A stretch of 64,000 nucleotides of DNA from Marsupella aquatica. Lineage: Eukaryota > Marchantiophyta. A program made the position numbers and the translations under genes. The notes under the pieces were generated by a model. The model made no database searches. It was given only the letters and a program-made list of their open reading frames with translations, and was not told the origin of the DNA. This document shows positions 38,501 through 50,281 of the stretch, one piece after another. Location: positions 8,184,001-8,248,000 of the forward strand of contig OZ316893.1 of the NCBI GenBank assembly GCA_973895155.1. Direction: 5' to 3'. Each line of letters starts with the position of its first letter. Position 1 is the first letter of the stretch.

Positions 38501-41473
38501 ACAAAAGCTAGCATGACTGTAATGCATAGCTCTGAGACAGTGGTTCGTGATTGTAACTTACCAATTGTCCACCTGATCTCCCAGGAAACTCAATTCCAAC
38601 AGTTGAGTGAGAAAGGTACATTCAATCACCTGAAACTAATTTTCCCACCCTTGACAAAGAGAGTGCTCTTAGTTACAAACATCAAACGACTAGGTGCATA
38701 ATGCTGCACTACAGATGAAACTTATTCTCTCACATTTTGTGCTCGTCAATGCTAAGTTCGATCATTTATAGAATGTTTGATTTGATTGACCAATGGAGAA
38801 AAACCGATCGCAGATGAAGCTGATCGTGAAGCGAAAAGAAAGACTGGGAAAAAGGAAAGAAAACAAGACAGAAAGGCTGGTCCAACAAGAGTTAAGGCCA
38901 GCCCTTCCAGTGGCCCTTCGAGTGGAGATGAAGTCTCGGATGAACAAAGAGAGAAGCCTATACAAAAGACCAGGTTCGATGAGGATAAATTAATGGATGA
39001 ATCAGGATACAGTGATTCTGACCGATCCGAAAATGAAAGGATGAAATTATGGAAGAGGTCAAAGATTGAGCGAGGTAGAAGCGATCGTGTTGCTGTTGAG
39101 AAAGGCTGGAGTCGGGACACAAGTTCAGAAGGCATCAGCTCTCCGACGAGGTCGGATGATGTCCCAACCCAGTATGACAAGGGAAGAGACGTTCAAAACG
39201 AAAGTATAAGGGAAAAACCAGCCATGACATTCAAGCGGCGAGACGACAGTTTGTCGAGAATATCTGGCCTGAACGCTGGTCCAGGAGGAGGGGACTCTAT
39301 CAAAGTTGACAAACCTAAAGTATCAGATTCTGGGCCAAATTTTTTGGAAAGGCTGGAGGTTCATGTGGAGGCCATTATTAAATCCGACAAAGCAGTTCAA
39401 ACACATCACTCGGACATCCTCTCACTTGTATGGAATTCGATCCTGCACCTGTTTTGATGTTTGTGTTCAATTTTTGTTCTCGTATGCGCGGATGGTCTTC
39501 AGTGTGAATTCTTTTATCTGATTGAAACCCTGCTTCTTCTAATCAAAGGATGATGTTAATACTATCAGCTTTTTGAAATGTTTACTGCAAGAAAGTCACA
39601 CTTAAAGCTTCCTATGAGATCAAATGTAAAAGTCTTTAAAGATTTGAATTTACTTCTAACTTTAAAATGTAAGCTACCAAATGATGTTCAGGATTTTGCT
39701 GATCATAGGATCTAATTATGATTCCCTGATTATGTTAACTCTAGGGAAACCCCAATGGATAATGTTTTCATGTTACCCTCCGAGATGATGGTCATTAAAT
39801 TTGAGATTTAAAGGATTGTTACCCTTCGTTTCTGTAGATGGAAAGTATGATGGATGCTATCAATTACGAGGATCCTGGCGGGACAGAGAGCCCTGCTGCA
39901 AAACTGAAACGGCTTTTGAGAGAAAATGTAAGTGATCGAAGTGATCAACAAATTGAAAATAAACTAGCCATATCAAAGAATTTCTCTCTACCTAGCCCAA
40001 CACACGTTACCTGTCTGTCGTGAAATGAAACTAGGTTATATGCAATACCTTTTGCATTAATTTTCTTTTGTCAAGTCAGAGCTGCCCAGCAATGTAGCCC
40101 TACAGAACCAGCATTGGCAAATTGTTGGATAAGGCAGCCTCTGGATTTGTAGGTGCTGTGAATTACATATCTGCTGTACTTCCTAAGATCTTTCCAATTT
40201 CCGTAACTGAACTTGGACAAGAATGACAAGGGCATTGATTGAGGATTGGGTGCAGAAACGAATGAAGATTCAATTAAGGTTTTGGCGATCTCGAAATTGG
40301 GTTGAAAGCACAGTTGGCACACGGCTAAGCCGATTTGGATCGCAAAGGAGGTCCAAGGCTGGAACTCCTCTGCCTCCATCAATAATGATGGATTCATCCA
40401 GTGATGAAGACATGTCCATATATTTTGACCCTATTCAACCGCCGAGCATTCTAAGTGAACGCCCACTTAGTGTAGGAAGTTCAAGAAGCACACAAGGCCG
40501 AGAAGGAACCAGTAGATCTGTGCCCTCTTCATCATTTGTTCCAAGGGCAACCTCAGCAAATCGCACAAATACTGATACATTGCTGGAGAGTCTGCAAGAG
40601 ATGCAGCCTCGTCCATTGGATTCAGGCAATGCTGCAGTTTCTTCTCGAAGCACAAACTTTGAAGGTAATCAATCCCCTCCTTCGGAACCAGTGAACAAAA
40701 AATTGAATTTAAAAGGAGCTTCACCAGGCTCTCAACCACGCTCAGCACAACAAGGCAACAGTCATCAAGTGAAGGCTGGGCCGCCAATATTGTTAGAGCC
40801 CTTAAATGCTGCATTATTGAGAAAAACTCCTCACCGAGGCACCACACAATCGCCTCAACGAATGCCACAATCTTTAAGCTCGAGGTTGTCGTCGAAAACT
40901 CTTCAACCGATTCCAGCCGAAGTGTTAAATTTGGCGTTGAAATCAAAATCTCCTAATCAAGGCCCTCCCCGACAGCCATCTTCAAGGACCATGGTACCGT
41001 CGCTCAGCATTCGCTTTTCGGAGAGATTTTCTCCATCAAAAGCTCTGAGTGCTAATTCAAGGATGTCCAAAGCGTCCAAATCTTTGCGCCCCTTGCAATC
41101 AGAACCAAACACCTCACGGCCCAACGCGCACCTGTCTACAAGTGAGCAGCCTCAAGATACATCGTCATCGGCGAGCTCTCTCCAATCGCCTCCAGCCCTC
41201 GAACCAATCGAGCATGAAAGTGAACAGATAGCGAGTCCTCGTAATGTTAGAAATATCTCACGAACCAACAGTCCTCGATTCCCACAGCCTCTTGCACAGT
41301 CGCAGCAAAGTCGTGATCCAGGTCAAGGAATACAAAATAGTTCTGGTTCTCCTCGTTCTTCTAGTAGAATTGCTACACAGGGCCGTATAGGTCATGCCTC
41401 TGCTAATTCTCAAAGACAACCTCTTGCAGAAAATGGACTAATGATAGTAGGCAGAAAGTCCAACGCAGAATAG
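32518..41473 (+). CDS. Unrecognised large coiled-coil and disordered protein, multi-exon
   Basis: I do not recognise this protein. Proposed exons: 32518-32838, 33126-33732, 34417-34433, 35095-35164, 36062-36246, 36801-36875, 37350-37391, 38257-38319, 38585-38615, 38799-39427, 39838-39927, 40090-40148, 40222-41473. All phases close, giving about 1,146 residues. The 17-nt third exon, the twelfth exon and the donor at 39427 are weak. The N-terminus has S/T-P repeats (SPRYLSPLSRSPRYLSP). Exon 2 is a mixed, folded-looking segment with an acidic helix (ALEEAQRRLDMEMEEHD). Exons 4-9 form a likely coiled coil (MAQADLRERLAFLYEEQ, then RQEQLEAAKRIVGKKM), followed by a basic Lys/Arg run. The last 416 residues are Ser/Pro/Gln-rich and disordered. 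It is convergent with the LOV gene. A structural scaffold role is possible but is only inference. Confidence 0.7.
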
Positions 41474-41685
41474 TCCCCAGGTACACATATTTTCACCTAG
41501 TATACCAAATTCCAATGTACTGAATCTGTATTGAGAGAACGTAGACATATTTCCTCATTTGACCCCTTCAGTCAATTGCCTAGAGTTCTTCGAATTTCAT
41601 AGTCTATTATTTGCCGCAAGTTTCGTCACAAGCTAAACAGTCAGAATTAACAGTGTGAACAGAAGGAATCAAGGACAAAGGTGTC

Positions 41686-42110
41686 GATCACTTGCAATAA
41701 TTTTTGGACAAATTCAGAAATCTCGAATCAAACGGATGTTTGGTTACTGATGTGGTCGAAAATGAAATTTGATCACTTGCAATAATTTTTGGACAAATTC
41801 AGAAATCTCGAATCAAACGGATGTTTGGTTACTGATGTGGTCGAAAATGAAATTTGATCACTTGCAATAATTTTTGGACAAATTCAGAAATCTCGAATCA
41901 AACGGATGTTTGGTTACTGATGTGGTCGAAAATGAAATTTGATCACTTGCAATAATTTTTGGACAAATTCAGAAATCTCGAATCAAACGGATGTTTGGTT
42001 ACTGATGTGGTCGAAAATGAAATTTGATCACTTGCAATAATTTTTGGACAAATTCAGAAATCTTGAATCAAACGAATGTTTGGTTACTTATGTGGTCGAA
42101 AATGAAATTT
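41686..42110. repeat. 85-bp tandem repeat, exactly five units
   Basis: Units start at 41686, 41771, 41856, 41941 and 42026, each with GATCACTTGCAATAATTTTT. The first four appear identical. The fifth has three or more changes (for example TCTTGAATC for TCTCGAATC). The array begins 213 bp past the stop codon of the large + strand gene, so it may fall in its 3' UTR or terminator. Near-identity implies recent expansion. Confidence 0.95.
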
Positions 42111-42164
42111 GTGAATATGGCTTAGTTTGCAGTACTAAGAAGAGACTACCACCTAGCATATACC

Positions 42165-42235
42165 ACACCTCAGCGGGGCCTAGTGGTCAGCTCAGATGAC
42201 TTGTGACCATTGGGTCGCATTTTCAATCCAAGCCC
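42165..42235 (+). repeat. tRNA-like segment, probable SINE remnant
   Basis: GGGCCTAGTGGTCAGCTC resembles a Leu/Ser-type tRNA D arm with box A. About 30 bp later TTTTCAATCCA is a decayed box B. No cloverleaf can be closed, so it is not a working tRNA gene. No A-rich tail or target duplication was found. Confidence 0.4.
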
Positions 42236-42703
42236 AGACAATTCTGCTCCAAAGTTTGCTCTTGCATTTAATATCGGTTATGCCAAACCGCTTTGGGCGG
42301 GTTATGAACCACAAGCCCTTGAGCAAGTCAAATGTGTTATACGCCAGAAACGCTTGGAATAGTTGTAGGAACATTATTAAACGTACACATTCAATCTAAA
42401 CCAGTTTCCTCTACCTGCAAGCTACAGTCGTTGGGCACAGTTGGAGGAACTATATAAAACATAAAGAATTCTCTAAGGCGGTTTCCCTTCAAAAATTCAA
42501 TTTTGTTTTTTACTTGACCTACGGTACTAAGCTTGATGAAGACTGTTGAGGTAACAAGAATCAAGCTTACTACCCATGACCTGTAAGATTGGCAGCCTCT
42601 TTGAGATTCTCAATTCAAATCGATCATCATGTCCAATTAGCTCCCGTTATTTCTCGCTCATCCTACTCATGATAACCAACTCACATTCAGTTTCCCAATG
42701 ACA

Positions 42704-42805
42704 TTGAAATTATAATATTTTTATGGATGTTAGTGTACGAGTCTAGGGTAGACCTTGAAATTATAATATTTTTATGGATGTTAGGGTATGAGTGTAGGTG
42801 TGGCG
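42704..42805. repeat. 51-bp direct duplication
   Basis: TTGAAATTATAATATTTTTA begins at 42704 and at 42755. Both copies continue through TGGATGTTAG and end with a GAGT-TAGG motif; the second differs at a few positions. Confidence 0.8.
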
Positions 42806-45241
42806 CATTTGTGTCCCAATCTATCACATCGTCATTATTCTTCCTTTCACCAATCATTATACTTTCTTTCACTAGATCTCATGGATAGTAAAATTTCAAC
42901 TTTAAATCCAAGGGTCGAGTTCCCTCCAAAAGTGCAGTTTGTAAGTAGACTATCTGTAAGAAAGGCAAGATAATATATTATAGTGAGTCATGATTGCATG
43001 TATTTTCATAAATTCAAACTGTTCACCTTCAAAGCGTCTGGGCCTGATCAAGTCCCAAATCCAGTTTTGTTGTCATCAAGTTCTAAGGATGGAGGAGGGG
43101 ACTGGTTCAGCCTGATTTCCTACCTTCGCCCAACAAATTCAATTTGATCAGCCCTAGGCATCAGTCTAGCTACCCACCAATCTCACAAAAGGCGGATGCA
43201 ACCCAAAAAGCAATGTCCAGTACAGTATCCGGATCATGATCATTGACAGCAAGTGGTACTGCTGTTGACCTATTTCTCTCAAGGAACTGTGCGCCGAACT
43301 AGATATTATGATACTACCGTAGTCCGAATGCGATATGATTCCGTTCCACAATGAAATTAGTGTCAATTGTCAAACGTCCCAATTGCGTCCTCCGAGTTTA
43401 TATTGTGTTGAGCTTCCCATCTAAGGAAGAGTAATACATACTACAACTGTGGTAACACATTAAAGTATGAGGCGATTAAAGTATGAGTCGGAGAGATGAA
43501 TTCTCTACAGATTTGATTTGTCCCAATGTTTCCTCCGACCAGATCAGCAAAGGCGAATGCAGCAACGAAGCATTGTAGAGTACATGTCCAAATCGTTAAA
43601 CTAAGTTTCTTCTACAGTGCAGGCAATACCCATCCTAGGGTCCAATTCCAGTCCCATCCATTTGTGATCTGATTCGGATCTGGTAAAGAACTTGTCCAAA
43701 CGTCTCGGTACCAAAGCCGGACTACACAACTGTCGAATACCGAGGGCACGCGCAGATGCAGAATGTCGATGCATATTTCATTTCGAAGGCACGGATAATG
43801 TCAACCTGTTAAGATCGCTGTAGGTAACGGGAACGAGCGTTAAAACCTGAAAAATGTCTATGCACGTTTCGACAAAAGATTGTCCAGTGCAAAGTCAGTT
43901 ATAAATATTGCCTATCGGTAGTCAATGTTGACAAAGAGGCCATTACTCCGAGCGTGGGGTCGGCGACTGGAATCTACATGGAGGTGGTAGGTCTTGCCGA
44001 GTGTCAATCGCTCTAGTTGGACTAGCACATTCAGAACAATTGCATGGAATTCAGACCACTCTAGGTAATATATATTAATCAACCACAGTCCTGTCCTGTA
44101 GATGAATATTGGCAAGCCATCAAGATACATCATCTTAATCTTATAGCACGTCATGTCCAAATTGCGGGGGCGGGCGGCGGCTCGAGGGGCGCTCAGTGCA
44201 AATCCTAGGCCCCTTGTGTTGGGCTTAGGATTTGATTTTCAAAGCCTTGGGTACCATCGCTCGCTCTTGAGCAAAATGGAAAAAATGTAAATACGGGACT
44301 GAAGCTCGCATGCAGTTGTCGATCACGACTGAAGCCTTACTACGGATTGAGCGACGTTGCTGAGTATAATCAACTCGCCGAGTCTCAGTTCTTGTTCTCG
44401 GAGTAAGATCTTCTGTGGTCTTTCAGGAAGGGTACAGTAGTTTCTTCAATTCTCATCTCGGCATTGAGGTGTTGGACTTCTGCACAGTCCGATGATCTTT
44501 GCACTCACTACTGACCTTTGGAATCCATGTAGATACCATGCTGAAATCATTTTCCTCAAGGGAATCCTGCTCTGACTGACAAAACATGGGACAATTATGT
44601 CTGTTTCTGATAAAGTGTTTACAAAGGTTGGAAATCCCATCAGGCCAACAGTGAAAGCGATAATTAGAAGGCAAGGAGGTCACAGAGAACCCTCCACCAC
44701 CAAAGCCAAACAATTCAATTTTTGCAAAGAACACCCGGCATGTTTGTCGAAAGGCGTGAAGCTGAGCACATACTCGCAAAGATTCGCTTTACATGTAAAG
44801 ATTTCCGTGTCACCTTTGTTACAATAAAAAATCTGTGTCTCTATAAAGTTTGTATAGATCGATCCCTTTAGTACGTTGGGCGTACATTTATTCGCGAGGG
44901 AAAGGAAGGGGAGCGGAAGGCTGGGAGCGAAGGCAAAACAAATTGCTGCCAACCTTCCACACATGCCACTGGTTTTGCTGTGGCATGACATGACTCTAAA
45001 ATCTATATGTACACTAATGCATGCAATTTATTTCCCTTGAAAATGGATCTGCGTCTAAAAAATAAGGTCTTCAGATGCTAAATCGATCTGCTGTTACATG
45101 GCTGAGATTCAGCTCAGCCAAACCTTGAGGTGAATTCTATTTACAGTCAGCTGTTGAACGAAGTTCTCCGGACCGCATCATTCTCGCAAAAATTGGAAGT
45201 TATATACAAACGTCGTCATGAACGATTTAAAGAGAGCAAAC
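42806..45241. other. Spacer between convergent genes; no LOV2 or kinase exons
   Basis: Both strands were read for exons that could extend the LOV gene. No frame shows a second GRNCRFLQG-like LOV motif or protein-kinase motifs such as a catalytic-loop DLKPEN or DFDLS. The open frames (for example 44453-44779 and 44680-44991, - strand) have no recognisable character. A GC-rich patch lies at 44160-44200. Confidence 0.5.
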
Positions 45242-48200
45242 TCATTCGTGTACGATGCAAAACTGTTTCCTATCGAGTACGAACTCATTCGTGCCCGATA
45301 TAGAAATTCTCCGATCGGATCTATCTGCGGTCAATGGCGTGAAGTATCTATCACTCCGAGCTCGAAGGTCTGCTTGCATTACCACATCCGAGGCAGATCC
45401 ACCGCTGTTCAAATTGATATAAGACATACTCTTGCAACGCGAGTCCTGTGGCTCAGAGTACAAATCATATATGTTACCAATATCCTGAAAGTCATCCAAA
45501 TCCGAGTCCGAATTGTAGGCATTAACACGGTTCGACGGAATTGGCGTTCTTGACTTATGCTTGAAAACTTTCCTCTCGAGCTTCCTGAATAGAAGAGAAC
45601 GGCAAGACAGTTTTCGTCAGGTTCACCGCGATAGGATATCCGCGATCAGACATACTTCACACTAACTTTTGTAGTAGAATACAAATGCAAGCAAGGCTCC
45701 TGGAGGTATGGAAAGTTCCATTTAATTGAGGCCGGTACTGTAAGAATGCAAGCTCACCTAATGAGCCCGAAAACACCCTTGGCCACTCGGCTGATCTTGA
45801 TCTTACGCTTCAGACCGCCTTTGCGTTCTTCAAGTCCCGTAGTTGTTTCGGTGTGCTCCTCCGCGGAATTTGGGTTGCCGAACCCAAGCTGTTGAATCTC
45901 TTCCTCGAGAATTCTTGCGGCAGTCAGCAACCAGTAGAACGGTCTAGCTGAAGCACTTTTGGCGGGTCGCTGTTGGGGTGCAAGACCCGAAAGTTTTTTC
46001 TCCGATGGTAAAGAATGCCTTTCGCTTCCCCCAATTATAGGTCTTCGCGGCCCTAATTCAACTGAGCGACTTCGTGCATGTGAACTTCTTCCATGGACTC
46101 CATTATATGTCAATGAATACCGTTTGCTTCCTTGAGATCTCCCATTTGGCTCGCGGGACGCCGTCACTCTTGACGTACTGGGCAACGTGAAGATCGGCAC
46201 GTTGTCTTCACTTTCAGACCTTTTGGACTGTGAATTCAACGGTTGACAATTCTCTTCCGAAATGGACTGGGACACCAACCTCGGAAGACGGTTGTAATAA
46301 TTAGTGTCGAGAGCCGATTTCTTTCGACGAGCTGTCATCGAATTACGTTTCACTTCCGCCTGCATTCTGATAATTCCAACCAAGTCAATGTCAATCGACA
46401 GCCCAGTGTCTGCTGATACTTACTAACACTAAGTTACTTACCCATGATTGAAAAAAATTAACGAGCCCTTGCACAAATCAATCCTTCTACTTTCCTAATT
46501 CCAAAAAGCAAGTTGTCATCATTAAGGATTCTTTCTACACGTGGACCTACTTGATCTACAGTTCCTCTATGGTGACTTTGTGACTTTTTTCCAGTCTACG
46601 CCTATCGCGCCTAGAGGAACTTTGCCTGTAACGACAGTGTTAATAATGAGACCAACAAGTGTCCTAAGGCCACTTTGCATGACCTCAGCCCCACTGCCGA
46701 GGTGGGTCTCCCGAGCGTAATATCTTCCCAATTGGCTTTCCAAGTGAGTGTAACTCAACCCGGTCTGAAATACCACCCAGCTCGAGACTCATCGATCCTC
46801 CTTTATGAACTCTAAAAAATCCAGACAAGATCTTCCTACGCTGAGGATTGTGAGTTACCAAACCAAAATAGGTTTTGAGACAATGGCCCTCTATGAATCT
46901 CAGGTAATTCTTTGGGGTTGAGGTGTAGGGCTAAAGTTGTATAAAGTGACCTTTAGACTCGTAGGTAATGGCATCCTACGTTTATGCCAAAAAATAACCA
47001 CGTAAAACCGACAATGACAAGGACGGTGACCGACTGACCATGCCGACCATGAGGAAAGTTCTCAATTCCTATTTCAATGAGGTGTGAAGGTCTACTCGTA
47101 ACCAATGTGACTGCCTACGAAGAGAAAGCTCACCCCATGTACTTGATGACCACCCCTTTATCGTCACTGATTGGAGACAGCGTGAGTAGATTCCAGAACG
47201 GAGACCCGTTTTTTTTATAGTTTAATATTGTTCCGCTGTAGGCCTCGCCCTTTTTCAGTGCCGTGCTGATCCGGGCAACCTCATTGGCATCGGTGTCTAG
47301 ACCCTGCAGGAACCGACTGCCAACATTTTGAGCGTTAGCCACGATGAAAGTCTCTGTGAAATTGTCAAAGCAGGTTTTCTTGACTACAGTTACGAAACAT
47401 GGAAAAGCTCTACAAAACTTCGTACAATCTAAACAGCTGGGTACAAGTACAAAATTGTATGTCGGCAGAGGTCAACTGGTACTGGATGTCCAGGAAACTA
47501 ACTAAATACTCTCAAAAATTAGTTCATCGGTATAATACACATCTGTATGGCAAAATTCTTCAAATTGTATACATGGCTACCATCTCCGATGGCACTAAAT
47601 CGAAAGAATGAACAAATTGGACGACTACTAATCATATATACGAATGAATCATTCTGTTACATCACTCATAAAGAATTACTCACCAGTTACGCCCTATGAC
47701 TTCTTCTGGAGAGTAGCCCGTCATATCGAAGAAGCCTGCACTTGCAAACAGGACGGGCTTCTCTGGATCGATGACATCGCAAACCACAAAGGCGAGCTGA
47801 AACGAAGTGAGTGCGTCTTTGACATGTTTCAGAACTCCCGGAACTTTTTGACCATATGGCAGACCGTCTGATACTGATGAGCAGGTCGAGGTGCGAGGAG
47901 TGGACTCTTGGGAAGAGTTCTTCAGCACCAGACTGGCCACTCCGTTGCCCCATTTAGCTGCTCGCTCCGAAATTGCTTCGTCCGACAATGAGTATCTCGA
48001 ATTTTTCGACCCTATGCCAGCGGACCGGCTCGTCTTGAAGCTATCATGAGATAAAGAGTCCAGAGACCTAGCAGACCTCCTCATAACCGAGCGCCACTCA
48101 AATTCCGCCTTCGAGAATGTATCGTCAATTTGCTCGTGGGGCACTAACGAATGTTGTGCAACCTGAGGGCCAGACTCTCTTCTACTGCCTCCATCGAGCG

Positions 48201-48873
48201 ACTTTGAGCTCACTCCTCTAACCTTAGCAAAATTCAACCCTTGGACTATCATTTCATTCTCTTCCGTTCCCCTATCTGAACTTGATACCATTTGGGGTGA
48301 ACTCATAGATTCATCCGGACCGGTCTCCGAAACATCAAGGGAGAACTCACTTGGCATCTCTGTGTCAATGCTGGCCAGCGCAGACGAGATTGGACTGCCC
48401 AATTCTGGTGGAGGTGACAACATAGATTTATGCCGAGTGGCGTAAGAATCGCTTACAGAGAATTCATTTGGTGACACCTCTGGCTTGACCATGTCACCTT
48501 GGCCCGGCGATATCCTACTTTCCAATTCAGCTGGCAACTTGGACTCAGTCATTTGGGGCACTTCGCCAATAGGCGTTCGGTGCGGCGTCGGCACAAGCCC
48601 CGTTGGCTCCCCCTGGGCTTCTTCCCGTAGGATTTCATACAACGTTTTCCGTGGACCATGGTTACCTTTCGAATCTCGGGAAACGCGTTCCCTGACTTGC
48701 TGGAAATAGGACTCAGCAGCTTGAAGAGCATCCTGCGGAGGTGCAGATGACTCGGTCGACAGCGGCAGCGGTGCTCCAACCGAATCCAATTGTCTATTCT
48801 GCTTGGAGACGTCAGGGCTAGAAGAAGATGACTGTGGTTCAGGCTCCCGGCAGACAACAAACGGTTTGCCCAT
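45242..48873 (-). CDS. Phototropin-like protein with a single LOV1 domain, no LOV2 or kinase
   Basis: Predicted blue-light sensor. Exons: 47684-48873, 47134-47316, 45758-46366, 45242-45584. All junctions are GT-AG, phases close, and the protein has 774 residues. Residues 1-350 are Ser-rich and disordered, with RAAKWG resembling the pre-LOV1 motif of phototropins. LOV1 spans about 354-463: it starts ALTSFQLAFVVCD, has the photoactive Cys397 in GRNCRFLQG (its codon is split by intron 1), and keeps the flavin contacts Asn429 (LNYKK), Asn439 (FWNLL) and Gln460 (GMQAEV). The spacing matches Arabidopsis phototropin LOV1. The 311-residue tail is polar, with basic patches (GLKRKIKISRVAK, KLERKVFKHK), and ends at a stop after CIVHE. 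Full phototropins continue into LOV2 and an AGC kinase, which are absent. It could be a functional short paralogue or a truncated gene that still reads open. Confidence 0.85.
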
Positions 48874-50126
48874 GGTAGATTGAAAGAGCTCTCTCGAAAT
48901 GACAAGCACGTGGTCTACGCACTACTGCTAGCTGAATTCAGATGGAGAAGTCGCTGCAAGAGAGCAACACTGGAGCACGAGGGAAAGCTGGGTCTGCTAG
49001 AACTGTTTAATCCTATCGCACAGCTTGCGGCAACTGGGGAATCATCTCTCGCACGGAAAGATCCATGAACATACTTCAAGCTTGATAAGACAACCCAAAA
49101 GTAAGTCGGGCTGGCTATCGCTCAATGAGCTCCTGCGAGTGTGGGATATTTGTGCCCACGCTATGGATTCCAAGCGGTCTCAAAAAATCGACTCAGTCAA
49201 GGAAACTCAGAAAAAATCAACGATCCAGACGAAGACAGATACATGAGAATGTCCTGTTCAGTCTAACCTCACTCAATTGTGTCTCTCCTTCGCCCACAAC
49301 GAGGGCCCCAAACCTTCAAATCTCCAGCTGCAATGGCTTCACGAGCTTTCCGCCACCGCACCACTCCGGTGGGTGCTAGCTATCGTGTCAGTAGTCTCAG
49401 CCGAACAGCGTGCTTTGATCGCAATTAATGCGGCAGCTGTGAATTAGAGGGCTCAAAAGGCACTTGAGATATATGGAACCCAAAACCACCCGAAACACCT
49501 TTAGTGTCACTCAGATTTGTTCCAAAGAACGCTATGGAGTTAGAAGTGATCTGGCTCAGAGTCTGATGATTGTGACCAGAAACCGAGTCTGTCTTGAATG
49601 AAATGAAATGAGCTGTGAGGAGTCAGTGTGAACAATGGGAGAGACGGAGCCAAGGTCAGAGTTTCTCTAGGGAGAATGAGGGGAGACTTGATTTATGCAC
49701 TACAGTGCTCGATCATGATGACTCTTTCTGTAGCAGTGGATGACTTTCTCGCAGGTGTTCAACGTGGTTGCATAATTGTCTGTCGGCAGAGGGGTGCCGA
49801 ATGGATCAGCATCATATATACTACTGTAAGCGAAACGCGTGTGTTGGGGAAAACACCTCGAAGGCTGCAAATTAAAGGATTTCGGCAACCTTCAATCCTT
49901 CGTTCTGAATGAGAGAGACTCCCTGCTACCGCCTATAAAGCCCAGTGGGGCATAGGTCTCGTATGAATCACGTTCCATTGAATTTTGCACGTTTCTCACC
50001 GCTTCTCTTTGTGAAGAGCGAGAGACACCGTCGACATTGTTAGGTGACCAGTCTCTGCAAGTGCATACTCTATTTCGCATCTTTGTAAATTGGAAAACCC
50101 TTTCCATCATCTTTGGTTACCAAATA
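48874..50126 (-). promoter_or_regulatory. Upstream region of the LOV gene
   Basis: The ATG at 48873 has a good context (ACCATGG on the coding strand). The region further upstream should hold its 5' leader and promoter, but no specific box can be assigned. Several short frames on both strands look non-coding. Confidence 0.4.
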
Positions 50127-50281
50127 TGAGTTTAAAACTGGTTCTTTCTCTTTCGGATTGTAACTTTTTTCTATTTCTTCTATATTTGTTTGATCACGTT
50201 TTCCTGAGTTTAAAACTGGTTCTTTCTCTTTGGGATTGTAACTTTTTTCTATTTCTTCTATATTGTTTGATCACGTGTTCC
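50127..50281. repeat. 78-bp tandem duplication
   Basis: TGAGTTTAAAACTGGTTCTT at 50127 recurs at 50205. The copies differ at only a few positions (TTTCGG/TTTGGG, one T missing, ACGTTTTCC/ACGTGTTCC), so the duplication is fairly recent. Confidence 0.9.

Noticed and set aside
38793-38993. Alternative frame with a Lys/Arg-rich 66-residue product
   Set aside because: It overlaps the longer frame of the large gene, which continues for 209 codons and matches the phase of the preceding small exon.
41474-45241. Hidden LOV2 and kinase exons of a full phototropin
   Set aside because: No frame on the - strand shows the second LOV motif or kinase catalytic motifs, and the exon 4 frame ends in a stop before this interval.
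47684-47695. Loss of the photoactive cysteine in the LOV domain (frame reads GRNW)
   Set aside because: The Trp codon is intron read-through. The phase-2 donor CTG|GTGAGT joins TG to the T of the next exon and restores the Cys codon in GRNCRFLQG.
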